From Bigelowiella natans CCMP2755 (taxonomy: Eukaryota > Cercozoa > Chlorarachniophyceae), in assembly GCA_000320545.1 (NCBI GenBank), contig ADNK01000422.1, positions 1-64,000 of the forward strand: a stretch of DNA of 64,000 bases, read 5' to 3'. The notes beneath the pieces were generated by a model that was not told the origin of the DNA, did no database searches, and saw only the letters and a list, made by a program, of their open reading frames with translations. Below, in pieces: positions 20,622 through 33,759 of this stretch; position 1 is the first letter of the stretch; each line of letters opens with the position of its first letter. The translations under genes were made by a program, and so were the position numbers.

Positions 20622-22578
20622 AGTACTACATAGAATCTCAATTTCTCTCTCTTTGATATTCGATATTGTATTTGCTTCATTGCAAGCGAAGAATTACTAT
20701 GGATTGGGTCATGAAATTGCAGTGAGTATGTAGAATGCAAGTATGGAAGAGAAACGTTGAACTTATACTTATTATATATCTTCAACCAAAACTTCTCGAT
20801 GTACAAATTTAAATTAATGTGGTATAAGTACTGCATGTTGAGGTCCGCCTGCGCGCCATGCACATCCCTACAAAATTGCATAGTACGCGCGATTTTATTA
20901 AATTTTCATTACGTACAGAGAACGCTGGCTGGTGCTCCTCGCTCCGGCTAGCCAGTCGCAAGTGTCATGCTGCGATGCGACGCAAACAAATTGATGTGAT
21001 GGTCACACATTCACAGATTAAGTGCATTAGGATAACCTCATTATTGCTCATATTATTACTACACACATGAGATTTCGCAATCACTTCTACTGCACATGCA
21101 TCATGTCATTGTCATTACATTCACGTTCGCGAAGTTGTGCAATGTAGCGGCTATGCAGCGTAAGCTGATGTTGAAATATTGTGAATGTGTGGGGCGCCCT
21201 AGAGCTCAAGGGGGGCGGGTTTGCGGACACAGCAATCGCAGGCGCCCTGCTAGCCTGCGGCCCTGCCTAGCGCCGCCGGCCGAAACTGACTTGCGGAAAT
21301 GGCTTCTCTTGGCGCGTTGCGCTATTTCCGCATTTCACCATGCCAAAACAGAGCATTTTTCTGAAATTCAGTGAAATCTGCAATGGAAACTTGCAAACTT
21401 CACTGCAACCACCCGCAAATTTCTCGCGCTCCGCGCGAAAAAAACACTCTTTTGGCCGTAAAACCCTCATTTTCGCCCCCCTTGAGCTCCATCTGCAATG
21501 GAAACTTGCAAACTTCACTGCAACCACCCGAAAAATTTTCGCGCGGAGCGCGAAAAAACACCCCCCTTTGGCCGCAAAACCCTCACTTCCGCCCCCCTTG
21601 ATCTCTAGATCACCCTGTGGCTACGCAGTCTGCAGTGCAGAGTGCAGAGTGCTGCTAGGAGTGGTCAATGCCGTGCACAGCAGCCGTATACATGAATATT
21701 GGCTACGCTGTTTTGTGATGCGATGCATGCACATGCAATCGTGTGGAAGACACAATGGACGTGGATCGAAGCAGCAAACAGAGCGCGCATGCAACATATG
21801 TGAGCACTGTGTCGTACGTACATCGTAGTAGCCGCATTGCAGCATTGCACAGCTCAAGCCTTGATGTGACAGACTCCATGGCTGGCTAGCTGGTAATGAC
21901 ATTGATGACAAACAATGATGAAGATTTCGAGATCAGCTAGGTAGTCCCTCATCACTAGCTAGCTGGTTCATTGCACCCGTGTCACATATTCTAGCATTGC
22001 TGACATCTAGACATGTGTAACCCTCCGCCGCCTAAACGTAACACCACGAAGGTACTAGCGAGACTGTTCTGTTCATGTTGACGACCATGTAAGCAGTGGC
22101 GCTGCTGGATGTGCAGCAGCAGGGTTGTGCCGCACGGCATCGGCACACATGAGCCATCTAAGTCATGCATGTGTATGTAGTGTTATATCCGTTTCATACG
22201 CACAGCGATGCGATGGGTCAAGAGAAAGGCTCTCTGTACGCACATCAATGCTTATATGAATTAAGACTTCTACTACAACATGTAGTAAGACGTTTTTTAA
22301 TGTACAACGAAATGTTGGGGATAGCATTAATCTAGAGACAATGATTTATTTGCTAAGAATAATAATGATGATCCAAAGATGGGGTCAACCAATCCGCTGC
22401 GTTTGAGGCTTGTAACTACTTATGGTTATCGGTGAAAGTCCGAATATTTTGTTAATCAATTAATACCAATGTTATTTAATCTATTCAGAGACATATCTTC
22501 TGAGAAATAATAATATATTTTGCATAAATTAAAACGTTAATCTATATCGTTCAGCAGCAGTGGCTACCGAGTGTGTTA
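20622..22578. other. convergent spacer with tandem repeat and CTAG-rich DNA
   Basis: The gap between the 3' ends of RPL3 and the glycosyltransferase gene. It holds the tandem repeat at 21376-21605, TGCA/GCATGC-rich DNA around 21620-21860 and CTAG-rich DNA at 21880-21970. No gene is supported; several short open frames here lack domains and splice support. Confidence 0.5.
21376..21605. repeat. two-copy ~115-bp tandem repeat with CGCG hairpins
   Basis: Two direct copies begin with ATCTGCAATGGAAACTTG at 21376 and 21491, and each ends in a CGCCCCCCTTGA-type run. Inside each copy is a perfect hairpin of the TCGCGC stem type: 21424-21438 with loop TCC, and 21538-21554 with loop GGA. The copies differ at scattered sites. 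Confidence 0.8.
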
Positions 22579-24476
22579 TTAATCATGAGGTTCTGTGGGA
22601 TTCTTATAATCTCCATGTAAAATAGTATCTGGCAATCCGCCACATACTTGCAAATACTTATACATTGAAGGGCTATGTGGTGGAATATAGCCTTTTCTTC
22701 CATAGCTCAAGAAGAATATTGTAGACGACGTGCAAGACTTCTCCTCAAGAATATTAACTTTGGCTTGCGAAGCAATGTCTATATCTAGTAAGAACATGTC
22801 AACTTCCTCCTTGAGCCTTGAAGCTCTTGAGTGAGAAATGCTTTTTGCATTAAGATTATTGAGTAGACAGATTTCCATTACATCCTTGCAACCGGCCTGA
22901 GAGGGTGACGGAGGTGGCGGAGGGAAAATGAATAATGAGGATTGCATATATTCTCAAAGGAAGGGCGGTGATTCAAATTAGTGTTAGTTTAATCATTACA
23001 GTCACTGGCTTCATTTTTCTCCGAGAGGGTATTTCTGAAGATGAAAGCCACGTGTATTGGGGAGCAAGTTTTCTAGCGTACAGGATTTCGAGAGGATCTT
23101 CGCATGCCAGATATACGTGGGTCACGTTGAACTCTGTGAATTTCTCTAATCGCGTGATCTGCTCAGGTAGAGTAGTGCATTTTCGACCAATACGATGGGC
23201 TCCAGTACAATTAAAACCAATGACATCTCCTCTCCGAAGATGGATACTTGCCAGCACAGAGTTTTCACCTTCTCGTAGCACAATGACAGCACAAGCAACA
23301 AAAAGTTGGACATACCAAAAATATCAAATTGATGATGTCTTATTTAAAATTTTATCAGCAACACTGGATTAAATAGAGTACCTAGGGGCCAGCCAGGAAT
23401 ATTTGCTTTTCTCCTCTCGACTGCTCTTTTTGTGCGAGCGTTCAATTGAAAGCTATACCACGTTGATTGTGATATCAAATACGCTGCGCTTAGCTTCCCT
23501 GGTATTGTATTCGCCCAGAATCCCATTCTATTCTCTAGTGTGGTGAGCAACGGAAGAATACTTTCGCCTCCTTCACGTCCTTCACAAATCCAATTGTAAA
23601 AGAAATAACAAACAAGAGTATAATCAATTATCAAATCAAAAGAGTAAGGCTGTTTGATGTACGGCTGGATTAATTTTTGGTTTTATATATTACGATGTGG
23701 AGCTGGGCGAGAGTCCAACATTTGGAAGTAGCATCCCCATGATTTGGAGATGTCATCACTGTGTTTCTCTGTATCTTCTAGTTGGCAGCCCTTGACGCGA
23801 CTCCAAGTCCACGGATTATTCTCGTGCTTTAGGGTATATCTATGCCTATTTACCTATTAGCGTGTTCGTGAAAGTTGAGGGTAAGTCGAAGGGAAAACGA
23901 TAAGAAAATGTAAAATGTCGTACCCCCGACACCAGAATTCCCCTATGAGGAAGCAATGTTCCAATTGTCAACCCCATCGCTGCAAGGTTCTTTCCGATCG
24001 GAAAATGCATTAGATGCATAGTTTGATCTTGTTCGTAGTAGTTGTAGGAGAGTTTTGCAGACTGACCAGCCTCGATTAACAAGGATGGGTCACTAATATA
24101 AACTCCTTTATCGGGATATTTCACCGACGTTTGAATGTGCCATATGTCAAATTGGATCCCAAAAGGGTCGTTTTGAGAAATTCTGTTGATATATTCCGCG
24201 GGGGGAACGTAAGATTCAGACTCTATAATATTTGAAACTATCCAATCTTGAAGATTAGAATTTTGCATCAGTAGCTTGATTTCAGGATCCCTAGTCGTCA
24301 CCTCAGGGAACTGAGTTAATTATTCAGACTCGAGTTATTCGCATTCAATAAAGCAGAATTAATTGATGGGAGACCGAATTCATTTCTTCAAGAATGACAT
24401 TGTGCGTATGCTGCAGAGCATCCGAAGTTTGATGAAGGAGTAGGAGGAGGACAGCACAACGTTCGATCCTCCTCAT
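22579..24476 (-). CDS. secretory-pathway fucosyltransferase-like glycosyltransferase
   Basis: A multi-exon gene. The ATG at 24476 begins a signal sequence or anchor (RRIERCAVLLLLLHQTSDA). Later exons include TTRDPEIKLLMQNSNLQDW (to about 24300), ENNPWTWSRVKGCQ (~23820) and ANTIPGKLSAAYL (~23500). The donor-sugar region has SIHLRRGDVIGFNC, then THVYLACEDPLEILYARK (~23100) and FLLDIDIASQAKVNI (~22780). The SIHLRRGD...VYLACEDP...LLDIDIASQA pattern resembles the GT23 (FUT8-like) and related fucosyltransferase folds. A Golgi enzyme modifying glycoproteins is the likely role. The exact sugar is not certain. The gene is head-to-head with the NHL-repeat gene. Confidence 0.6.
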
Positions 24477-24725
24477 TGCCATTAAGGTCATGATGAAGAT
24501 GGGACAGCTGATCAGGGGGGCAAGATAGCTTGTGATTTTTCCAGTAAATTACATGTCGTTTCACCAAAACGATGGGGATTTCATAGGATTTCATTCGTAT
24601 TTAAGCTTTATTTTGTGTTGGTAATACCAGAAATGTGGGCGTTTCTCGATTATTTGTCGCCAGTAGATCTAATAGCTTTTTTTTATGGGGAAATTACCAA
24701 ATAAATCCATGGAAATCATGATCTT

Positions 24726-24770
<45 letters not shown>

Positions 24771-24933
24771 CAGACAATCTCCAAGTCGTCTCCTGGAAAT
24801 GGTGCCGCAGTGAACGATAATCAGTGCTCCAAGAATTGTATTTCTTTCTGTAGTTGTTCCCCTCCTCCTCCTCCTCCTCCTCCTCCTCCTCCTATACTTG
24901 AGAGTAGTACCTGGTCCTACTACGTAAGGAAGA
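24477..24933. promoter_or_regulatory. divergent spacer with (GA)n and (CCT)n
   Basis: Between the glycosyltransferase start and the first coding segment of the NHL-repeat gene. It holds (GA)n at 24728-24766 and (CCT)n at 24861-24893. A first exon of the NHL-repeat gene could be hidden here. Confidence 0.4.
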
Positions 24934-26736
24934 TTGGGCACCATTCTTCGTATTCACAGTGCATCGTTCCTGGTGCTAGCGGCTCTGGTTACAGGATGGA
25001 GGAGGAGGGAGCAGGGTGCCACCGCTAAACGACCGCGCACCAAGAAAAACGCCAATGCTGAGGAGAACATGTTGGCTCATATACTGCCAATGCAGAATGG
25101 AATGAGAGGTATCGTCTGTCCTTATCAACATTATTATCATTCTTATTATCATTATTATTACTATTATGCAATCAATCCATCTAAAGTTTGGTTATTGCAT
25201 GGCTGATTGGCTCATCGACTGGTGGTGTCGTGTCGTGCATGAATGATATGATATGAATAATCAGCCTCTTCTGCATCCTTGCTCGTGAAGCATCTACGCG
25301 GAGGTATGGGGTTGGAGGAGATTAGAGGCAGGCCGGAAGAGTTCTTCCGTCCTGACGAGACTGAAGATGATGCAAGAAACCATCTCGAGAAACTTGAGTA
25401 TGAGGAGTATAAGAAGGAACTCGAGCACGAGGGCGTGCCAGGTGCGGTGTATGATAAAGCCTCTGTTTACGATTTAAGTGATGAGCAGTACGAAGATGCG
25501 GGTTGGGAGGAGTACTACGATCAAATGGGCAAGATCTGGTGCGAGGCCATGCAACGACCGATAGAGATTCGGCATACCTTCAATCCGCATTCCGACTTTT
25601 TGGAGGTGCGTGATTATTAATGTGTCAGTTGATGTTCAGGAGGCGATAATCATGCCGATGAAAGAAAAAATAAGAAGACGATACAAACACACACTGGCAG
25701 TCAAGAAGGGATGTTATCAGTCTAGATTCTTGTATTTCGTTCTGTTTATCGATATCCGCCAACAAAAGAGAGAGGGACATTCCCATCTATTTCACATTCT
25801 TCTTCTATTTAATTATTCATCTACAATTTCCAATTTGCTGCTTCCTAGCGTTATTTTCTCATCAATTACTACTTCATATTCACCTAGGTCGGGGGGGACC
25901 GTGTTTCCCTCCTTCAAGTCGCCTTTTACCTAGATGTCGGTTACGAGCATGCAGTCTCCAACACAACGCTTGCACGCCACACGCGTATCTATGGGATGAA
26001 ACAGATCCATAAGAAGGCACAGAAGGAGCTCGATCGTAGGATACGCGAGTTCAATCGCGGTAAGTTCGGGTTTGATGATCCAGGTTCCTCCTCCTCATCC
26101 AATCGTAAAAGGAGAAATACAAGACTCAATTGGACTTTAGACCTTCTCCCGCTCAGAAGGGGAGAACTTATCACCCTGGCTACGACACCCCAAGGAGGGG
26201 GGCCTTTAGAAGCAGCAGCATCGACAGCAGCGCCACTAGTTTCAATGCCCGTTGCAGGGATAGAATCGAGAAACTTCAACAACATTGAGCAGCAGAACAC
26301 CGATGATTTCAGACAGAAAACACAAAATAGCAATCGTAAAGGAGAAGATCCAAGCTCACTACTTCGTGCAGCTGTAGCGCGTACGATTCGAAGGAACGAG
26401 GAGGAGGAGGAGGAGGAGAATCATAAGGAAGCAGAATCAACGACCGCTACTAATAACCCTGAGGAGCAATCAAGGGTTGAAAGAGCGCAGCAGGATATTA
26501 CACAAGGCGATACTATTGAGAAACTCCGACGTGATATGAGAGAGTCACCTACACTACCAAGCAAGCTGCTTACAACGCTACCTTTGCTAGCCAATCAAGA
26601 CACACAAATCGGATCTCTTGGGGGTTGTAATAATACACGTAACTACACAAACATGCACTACTACGTGCTTCGTATTAGACAGACGGCACACCTATACGAG
26701 CAATGTCGTAGTTTGGAGGCTGTATTGATATCTGTG

Positions 26737-26778
<42 letters not shown>

Positions 26779-27671
26779 ACGTGCGTTTGTTTTACAACCA
26801 ATCATATATTAGGAATTGCAGTGGATGGCGACGGCGTAATATACATCTCAGATACAGAAACTCACCAAATCAAGAAAATAATCAATGATAACGGTCAACT
26901 ATACGATACACAACACAAGTGTTATTCTGCAGAGAAAGAGGAGTCGATTTCACTTTCACCTACACGATAGCAGCATTTCATCACCACCATCCCATACATG
27001 CATCATTGCTATGATTCTTGTCGCCATCACGCACTACACTACAATCAGGAAGGGGGGTGATAATGTGCACGGGAGGCGGAAGGGCAGCCTTTGCAGATGG
27101 TGATAGTTAGATCACTTGAAAGCATTTCCTTTCGTCTTAGATTCATGTGGTAGGACTAATCCTTCAATCTAAAAGGAAAAGTGGTAGAAGTTATTATTTG
27201 CGAGATAAAAGCGTTGAATATCGTCGTTAATATGAGAATGCTGCCTGTCATCCAACATATCACTCTTCTTCTTCTTCTTCTTCTTCTTCTTCTTCTTTTC
27301 CCTTGGAACAGCAGATAAACAACATATATCATTTATGCATCAGGCCCGCCTTCGCTTGCTCTCTTCTTCCACCCAACGTCTCTAGCGATTCATCCTGATG
27401 GTGATAGAGAATAGATCGTCGTAGAATGCTCTCCCTCCTCTTCTTCTTCATCTTGATTTATTCCGTACTCATCATTCGTGTTCAGTTATGCTACTATCAT
27501 ATCATTGATTAACGGGTGAATGGGTGCATATCGATGTGTTTTTTGTGTTCCTTTTTGTAAGGATGTATTATAGTCGCAGATAGCCGAAACCAGCGTATTC
27601 GGAGGGTTCATAAGGACGGATCGGTAGTAGAAGCTCTCGTGGCATCATAGACGATGAGAGTATTTGTTGTG

Positions 27672-27738
<67 letters not shown>

Positions 27739-28182
27739 TGACAAGTATCATGTCTCCCTCCTTGCGTATCGTCATCAGGTTACGACGATTGCTGGGAGGT
27801 CTTTGCCAGGTGATGAGGACGGATTGGGAACACGAGCATCTTTTCGGTAGTGTTTTTGTATGATTGTATGTGCGTATGATGCCACGATTTTGTCTATGTG
27901 ACTATAGCTGCTGCATGACGCATAACTGATGCTTTCGTACTGTCACAATACACATTCACACACACACACACACACACACACGCACGCACGCACTTACAAA
28001 TACACAAAATCGTATTGATATTTACCTTGTAGGCCTCGTTCTTAAAAATGAAGTTGTTTGTTGTGGTTGGTGGTGTGGGTTGTAGATATCCTTCCGGTGT
28101 TGCGTGTGACATGTACGGAAACATCTTCGTTGTAGACTCAAGAAATTGCAAGGTAGTGCAATGATACTCCTAGTAATCATAG

Positions 28183-28214
<32 letters not shown>

Positions 28215-28489
28215 GCCAACGAAGAAGTGTTTTAAACTATAATCCCTACACAGCACTATCGTAATGTATGCTTGTTACAATGGTATGGCATGATGTGAAA
28301 AGACGATGATGCTGTGTGTGGGCGACCTTCTCCTTCTCATCCCTTTTTTGATAGATTCGCAAAATCGTGCCTTCCGGCGAGGTAACGACCCACGCAGGAA
28401 CCGGTGAATTTGGTGAAAAGGATGGTAATACTGTTTAGAAATCTTGCTCAGCTTCTTCTTGCCACATCAACATCCACAAATATATGTAA

Positions 28490-28531
<42 letters not shown>

Positions 28532-30718
28532 CTTCTCTTTGCAGCTGCTGATGCTGTTTGTTGTGTATAATTCTAGGCTACCGATTATCCGCGGAACTTA
28601 AGTCTCCTGAATCAATCGCAGTGTCACAAGATGCATCTTCCATCTATTTCTCCCAACCCGTATTAAGGCACAACATCCGTAGAATTGGGCATGATGGAAA
28701 TGTGGAGGTGCTTGCAGGAAGTGGTGAGAAGGGCTATCGCGACGGACTACCGCAGTTTGCAGAGTTCAACGGGCCTACTTCGATCGCGTTAGATCCGAAA
28801 GGAAATGTAAAACAAAGCAGCATAACAACACCACAATGCTTTACCATAACCGTCTGAAGAAGGCGTGATCTTTCATTGATCTTTGGTTGTGTGGATATCC
28901 ACCTTTGTGTTTATGATTTAAAGGCTACTTAATAATGCCCTGAGAGAATCTGCTGGAAATTTTGAAACCTTTGCTGAATGCGATATTAATTCCCCCTGCC
29001 TCCTCCTCCTCCTCCTCCTCCTCCTCTTTTGTATCTTTGTCGTTTATTTCTCATATTTACTCTTTTCAATGTTTTCTTCAGTTGATTGTCGCAGATAGTA
29101 TGAACCACGCCATTCGTGCGATCACGCCTCAGGGATATGTATACACTTTGTGCGGCGGGAAAAATTCCAACAGTCGCAGAAGCAAGAGGTGGGAACTTAG
29201 ATCAAGTAGGAGCAAAGGAAACGACGAAACCAGCCATTCCGAAGATGACCATGGAGGGCAGAAGATACCGCGACCTGGATATGTACGCTACTTATTTTAG
29301 TCAAATCAAAAATTAGAAGAATATCGAAGAGGAGATAGAGGAGAGCAAAAGAGTGAGAGAAAGGGGCGGGGGGGGGGGGGGGGGAGGGGGGTGTAAAGAC
29401 GTTTATAGATCTGTATCATGAGCTGCTGCGGAATGCGCAAGTTCTCGATGCGCTGCAAATGTACATTGTGTTTCGTAATGTGCGTGCGTGTGTGTGTGTA
29501 TGTGCGCCTCGATGAGTAGCAGAATGGAACGTTGCGATTGTGTTGTTTCAAGTCGTCTGTTGTTCACGCTGTGGTATTTTGACTACATACCGCACCCAGG
29601 CGGATGGAAGAGCTGAGAATGCTAAATTACGAGGACCATCGTATGACAAGATTGCCACTAAATTCGAAATAGTGCAATAGTTCATCCACCCATTGCTTGT
29701 CTTTTATATATACACGTTAATTTTCGTTGCTCCCCACATGTTTACTCGCGTATGTGTATATGTGTTTATGTACTACTAGAGCGGTGACAACGGATATGTG
29801 GGGTAACATCTACATTGCGGATACATTCAACAAGGCTATTCGTGTTCTAAAACCCAACCTTACGCTCATGATGATGACGTCGCCGAGCTACAATCAGGGT
29901 AATAGTAGCAGAAATCATGCACAATCAATCACACCTACTGACACCTACTGTTTAGCCTTCAACTCAAAGAAGCTCCCTATCTCTTTCTTGGACCCCATAA
30001 CCTCCTCTCCCCCCTTTATCCCTCTTTCTCTCCTTATTCCTTCCCCCCCTCCTCCCCGCTCATACATAAGGTGCGGCAGTTGGCACGAACAGCAGCGAGA
30101 TGTTAGCAGAAACAGGCTCAGATGGCCATATTCTTCATCATGATCTTACATCGGGCATGCACACCCCACCGGAGCTACAATCGCCCTCTATATCCAGAAG
30201 TGCAACGCCAATACCCGAGGCCTTCATCAACTGGAATGAGCTAGATGACGCTCTTGACTCAGCAGACGAATGGCGTTCTTCTCGTGAGGGTTATTACGAC
30301 GGTAAGTAGTAACAAGCGTGGTCATTATCGTCATCATTGTCTTTTCTCGCCACGTCGCCACTCCTATGCATCAGTAGTGATCAGCCATACCTCTTCATCA
30401 CCATCATCATCATCATCATCATCATCATCAGCAGCAGCTTATTATCATCATGATTGTCATATATCACCATCATCCATTTTCTGCCGTTCTTGTTGTTCTC
30501 CTTTGCATCATTAGGAACAAAAAGCCCGAGAATGTTCAAAGGCAATGCTTGGGATTGGAGCGGCTACGGCGAAATCCAACGAATCACACCCAGTCTGATG
30601 CTGTCTGGATGTGCCGCACTTGAGACCTGTGCTCGTGATGATATGGTTGCAATGGAGGTGACACACGTCCTGATGGTAGTCTCTGTGTGGGAGCTTGAAA
30701 AGGTGCTATTACTCGTAG

Positions 30719-30751
<33 letters not shown>

Positions 30752-30820
30752 ATATATATACATATGGCGATGATAGCTTTCTTTATCGTTTCTTGCTGAT
30801 ACGTACACAAAATACACACT

Positions 30821-30892
<72 letters not shown>

Positions 30893-32093
30893 AACATCAG
30901 AAAATGAAAATAAGGAGGGAGGAGGCGATTGGGGACGAAGAGGCTGATGCTGCTAGTGCTGCTCAATTGTTCAAAGACCGTATTCCAAATCATATGGATG
31001 TTGTGTATAAAGAAATAGTGCTTGGAGGTGAAAAGCAGATGGAGGATCACTCTGCGCACCTGGTAGATAAAGTAGAGAAGATAAGACGGCCATAGTCATA
31101 ATGATCATGATAAAAAGAAGAAGAAGAAGAAGAAGAAGCATTAGAGAACTTCCCCCCCCCTCATTCATTTCTCTCGATATACTCTACATATGCGCGCATT
31201 AACAACATGTTGATCAATCAGTTGGACTGGATCGAAACAACTATTTCCAATGGAGGAAAGGTGATAATCGGATTACGCACAAGGAGTGAAGGGCAGGGGG
31301 GGGGGGGGGGGGGGATTCCAGGCTTAGAGCTACAAAGTCGAATGACTGCAGAATATGACACATTATGTCTCATGATTACTTTAATCTGAATAATAATACT
31401 TAGAGTTGATTTACTGTTGAAAGTGTGTTTTGCCTGTTGTTGGAGAAAGATAGTTGGCATTTCCACGTTATAAACCGATTGCCAATGGCTTGTTGTATTA
31501 GATTCTGATTTGTTGCGACACGGGCGTGTTCTTGGCTCCGAGCATTGTAATTATGTATCTAATGTATCAGCAAGAGGTAACTGTTTTGTTTTGAAAAATA
31601 ACGATGATGAGGATGACAATGATGATAATTATAATCCGTTTTCTTTGTTGCTTGTTCCACCTTCATAACATAACACAGGTTAGTTTTGAGAGAGCACGTG
31701 AGCTAGTGATCCGGAAGCGACCTATCATACGGCTGCCGATGTGGCTAGCAACGCAGATGATGGAGGTTTTTGCAAATGATAATTGTATATAGCTTTGTTT
31801 GTCAACATCACACACATTACAATGGCTAATCTGTGGAATATCTGCTACGTTTTCTTTGCTGGACGATTGTGCTGCTTATACACCAGCTTAACGATGTGAT
31901 TAATATGGCTATGGGAGCAAAAGAGGATCCTGAAGAAGCTGAAAGGGAACAACTTGCCCGAAAGGCTCGTGAGAATCCACAATCTGAACTCTTCAATAGC
32001 GACGAGTTGGAGGAGGAAGAAATACGACAGAGAGAGCTTCAGAGTTACGCTGATAGAAAAGCGCGCAAGGCTTTCGGGGATGATTGGTGTTAG
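24934..32093 (+). CDS. large NHL-repeat protein with novel flanking regions
   Basis: A multi-exon gene. The first segment reads as a hydrophobic, signal-like stretch (ASFLVLAALVTG) but has no ATG, so an upstream exon is missing. An acidic exon follows (25279-25611), then a long exon (25890-26700) with a basic helix, Gln/Asn and a Glu run. NHL-type beta-propeller repeats come next: AVDGDGVIYISDTETHQIKK (~26817), IIVADSRNQRIRRV (~27573), GNIFVVDSRNCKIRKI (~28110), the exon at 28577-28807, LIVADSMNHAIRAI (~29085) and GNIYIADTFNKAIRV (~29805). C-terminal exons (30070-32093) match nothing I know and end in a charged helix. NHL propellers usually bind proteins or RNA. The end at 32093 is firm, but the unity of the whole span is inferred. 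Confidence 0.6.
26737..26775. repeat. (GT)n microsatellite
   Basis: Lies just before the first NHL exon, probably intronic. Confidence 0.8.
27266..27297. repeat. (TTC)n microsatellite
   Basis: Pyrimidine-rich run in a probable intron of the NHL-repeat gene. Confidence 0.8.
27676..27738. repeat. compound (TA)n(GT)n microsatellite
   Basis: About 30 bases of TA followed by about 30 of GT. The same compound order occurs at 18216-18264, and as CA/TA at 30822-30890. Confidence 0.85.
29366..29392 (+). repeat. poly-G tract
   Basis: A run of 18 G interrupted once by A and then seven more G, in a probable intron of the NHL-repeat gene. Confidence 0.85.
30719..30890. repeat. (TA)n and (CA)n(TA)n cluster
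   Basis: Two TA arrays (30719-30760 and about 30856-30890) and a CA array (30822-30856) in a probable intron of the NHL-repeat gene. Confidence 0.85.
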
Positions 32094-32418
32094 CCGGGCC
32101 CTTCCTTTATTTGTATAGGCGCATGCAGCCGCAATATGTACATGTATAGTATGTGCATTCGTCATGTAGCCTGCAAGGCAGTTGCATCCATCTAGCCATG
32201 CTAGCATGTGAATGCTGGACATTCTGGAGTTATCCATCTAGCCATGCTGACGATGTGTGCGAAAAGAATTGCAATGATGATTGTTGCTGCCCCCACACGA
32301 CTATCGCTAGCTAGACCGCGCAAGTCGCTGGCCAGTCTAGCTAGCTGTAGCGCATCGCATCAGACAAACGGCATGCACAGATAGCATGGCAACAAGCATA
32401 GTGCCTGCCTCTACCAGT

Positions 32419-32461
<43 letters not shown>

Positions 32462-32642
32462 AGACTCAATGGCATGTACAGATTGTGTTGCGATTACTGT
32501 CTACTAGTTGACCAACTCGGAAACACAAAACTATACTTTCCTCTTTCGTGGCATGAAGGTATCAATGAGTTAGGCAGACGTTGCTCTACAGGGCCATCTT
32601 GCCAGGTCTCTTCTTTCCATTCAACACACACTACAACAATTT
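32094..32642. repeat. CTAG-containing convergent spacer with (CA)n
   Basis: Gap between the ends of the NHL-repeat and p24 genes. At 32185-32350 there are several CTAG words (CATCTAGCCATGCTAGC and a second similar copy). A (CA)n run lies at 32419-32458. No gene is supported. Confidence 0.55.
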
Positions 32643-33759
32643 CTAATCCCACTTCTTTGCATTGAACATTGTTTTTAATTGGATGACTTGCCACACGCCT
32701 GATCCGATCAATACGAACGATTGCAAGACTGACCACCACATCACACTGGAATTTGTAGATTCACTTATTTGCCTGAAGTTCACTTCCCGTTCCTGTTTTT
32801 CAAATGGAAGATGTTGTTAGCCTGTTTAGTCCTGAACCCGAATGCAACATTAGATCAAAGAAATAAAATCTCATACCCGCAGGTATTGCTGTTGACTGCG
32901 AATATCCCGCACCAGATCTACCAGTTTTCTGACTTCCAGCTCAATGGCTGCGATTCATGCAAAATTTTGATCTATTAGTGCTTCGCAGTTATCGTTCTTA
33001 AATATATGCATTTATTTTTCACCTGAAAGATGCTCGCTTTTGGCCATGTCATCGTAGTTTGTTGCGTGCTCTCCAACGTCAAATCTCAGCTCCACTTTCT
33101 ACAAGCACAACAGCACAAAAATGATGATCAGACCCTTTGGGAATAGTAAGGCAGAGTAAAGTATCCTTACGAAATTCTGGGCCCTATACATAGGGTGCGT
33201 TTCATTGATGTAAGCGCAGATTAGATGTTCTCCGTCATCGTGAGCTGTGAATACGAATTTCCCCTGTTTGTGGATCAAAATGATGTGAGAGCCTACGCAA
33301 GCTTTGATGGTATGGAGAATGGAGAACAAATACAAGTACCTCTCCTTCAGTGGCATGATGAACCATTATCTCTTCAGCTTGAATATCATGTTTCTTATCC
33401 TGAAATACACGCACCATTTTTAAGGAGGTAAATAACTCACAAGATACGTTGCAGAAACAGACCTTCGTGCCTGGTGCCGTCACAACGAATACGATCATGT
33501 CTTTTCCATCTCTTGGAACTTTGTAATTACCCATGACTAACATGTCATGGGGCACTGAATATGTATGAAAGCCACCACAAACCATTCAGGAATTGCACGT
33601 ACTTGTATTCGGACTACATCCCGTGTTTTCTAGAAATTAGCGCCACGTACCATCTTCAATGAAGCATCTGGGCACATCCTTAGATAGAAAGAAATAGTAT
33701 CCGAAAATCTGTGGTATGAGCCAGGAGCTGGCGAGAAGGAGGGTCGCCAGCTTCAGCAT
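32643..33759 (-). CDS. p24/TMED family ER-Golgi cargo receptor
   Basis: About seven exons. Exon 1 (33651-33759) encodes a signal peptide (MLKLATLLLASSWLIPQIFG) and YFFLSKDVPRCFIED. Exon 2 starts at 33554 with VPHDMLVMGNYKV. Then come the GOLD-domain strands GKFVFTAHDDGEHLICAYIN (~33260-33200) and KVELRFDVGEHATNYDD (~33090), the coiled coil IELEVRKLVDLVRDIRSQQQ (~32930), and a last exon with EREVNFRQISESTN, a membrane span (SVLQSFVLIGSGVWQVIQL) and the cytosolic end FNAKKWD. The KKWD terminus fits a dilysine COPI retrieval signal. Domain order and spacing fit p24 proteins, which cycle between ER and Golgi and help load COPII vesicles. Intron ends in the middle exons are approximate. Confidence 0.9.
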
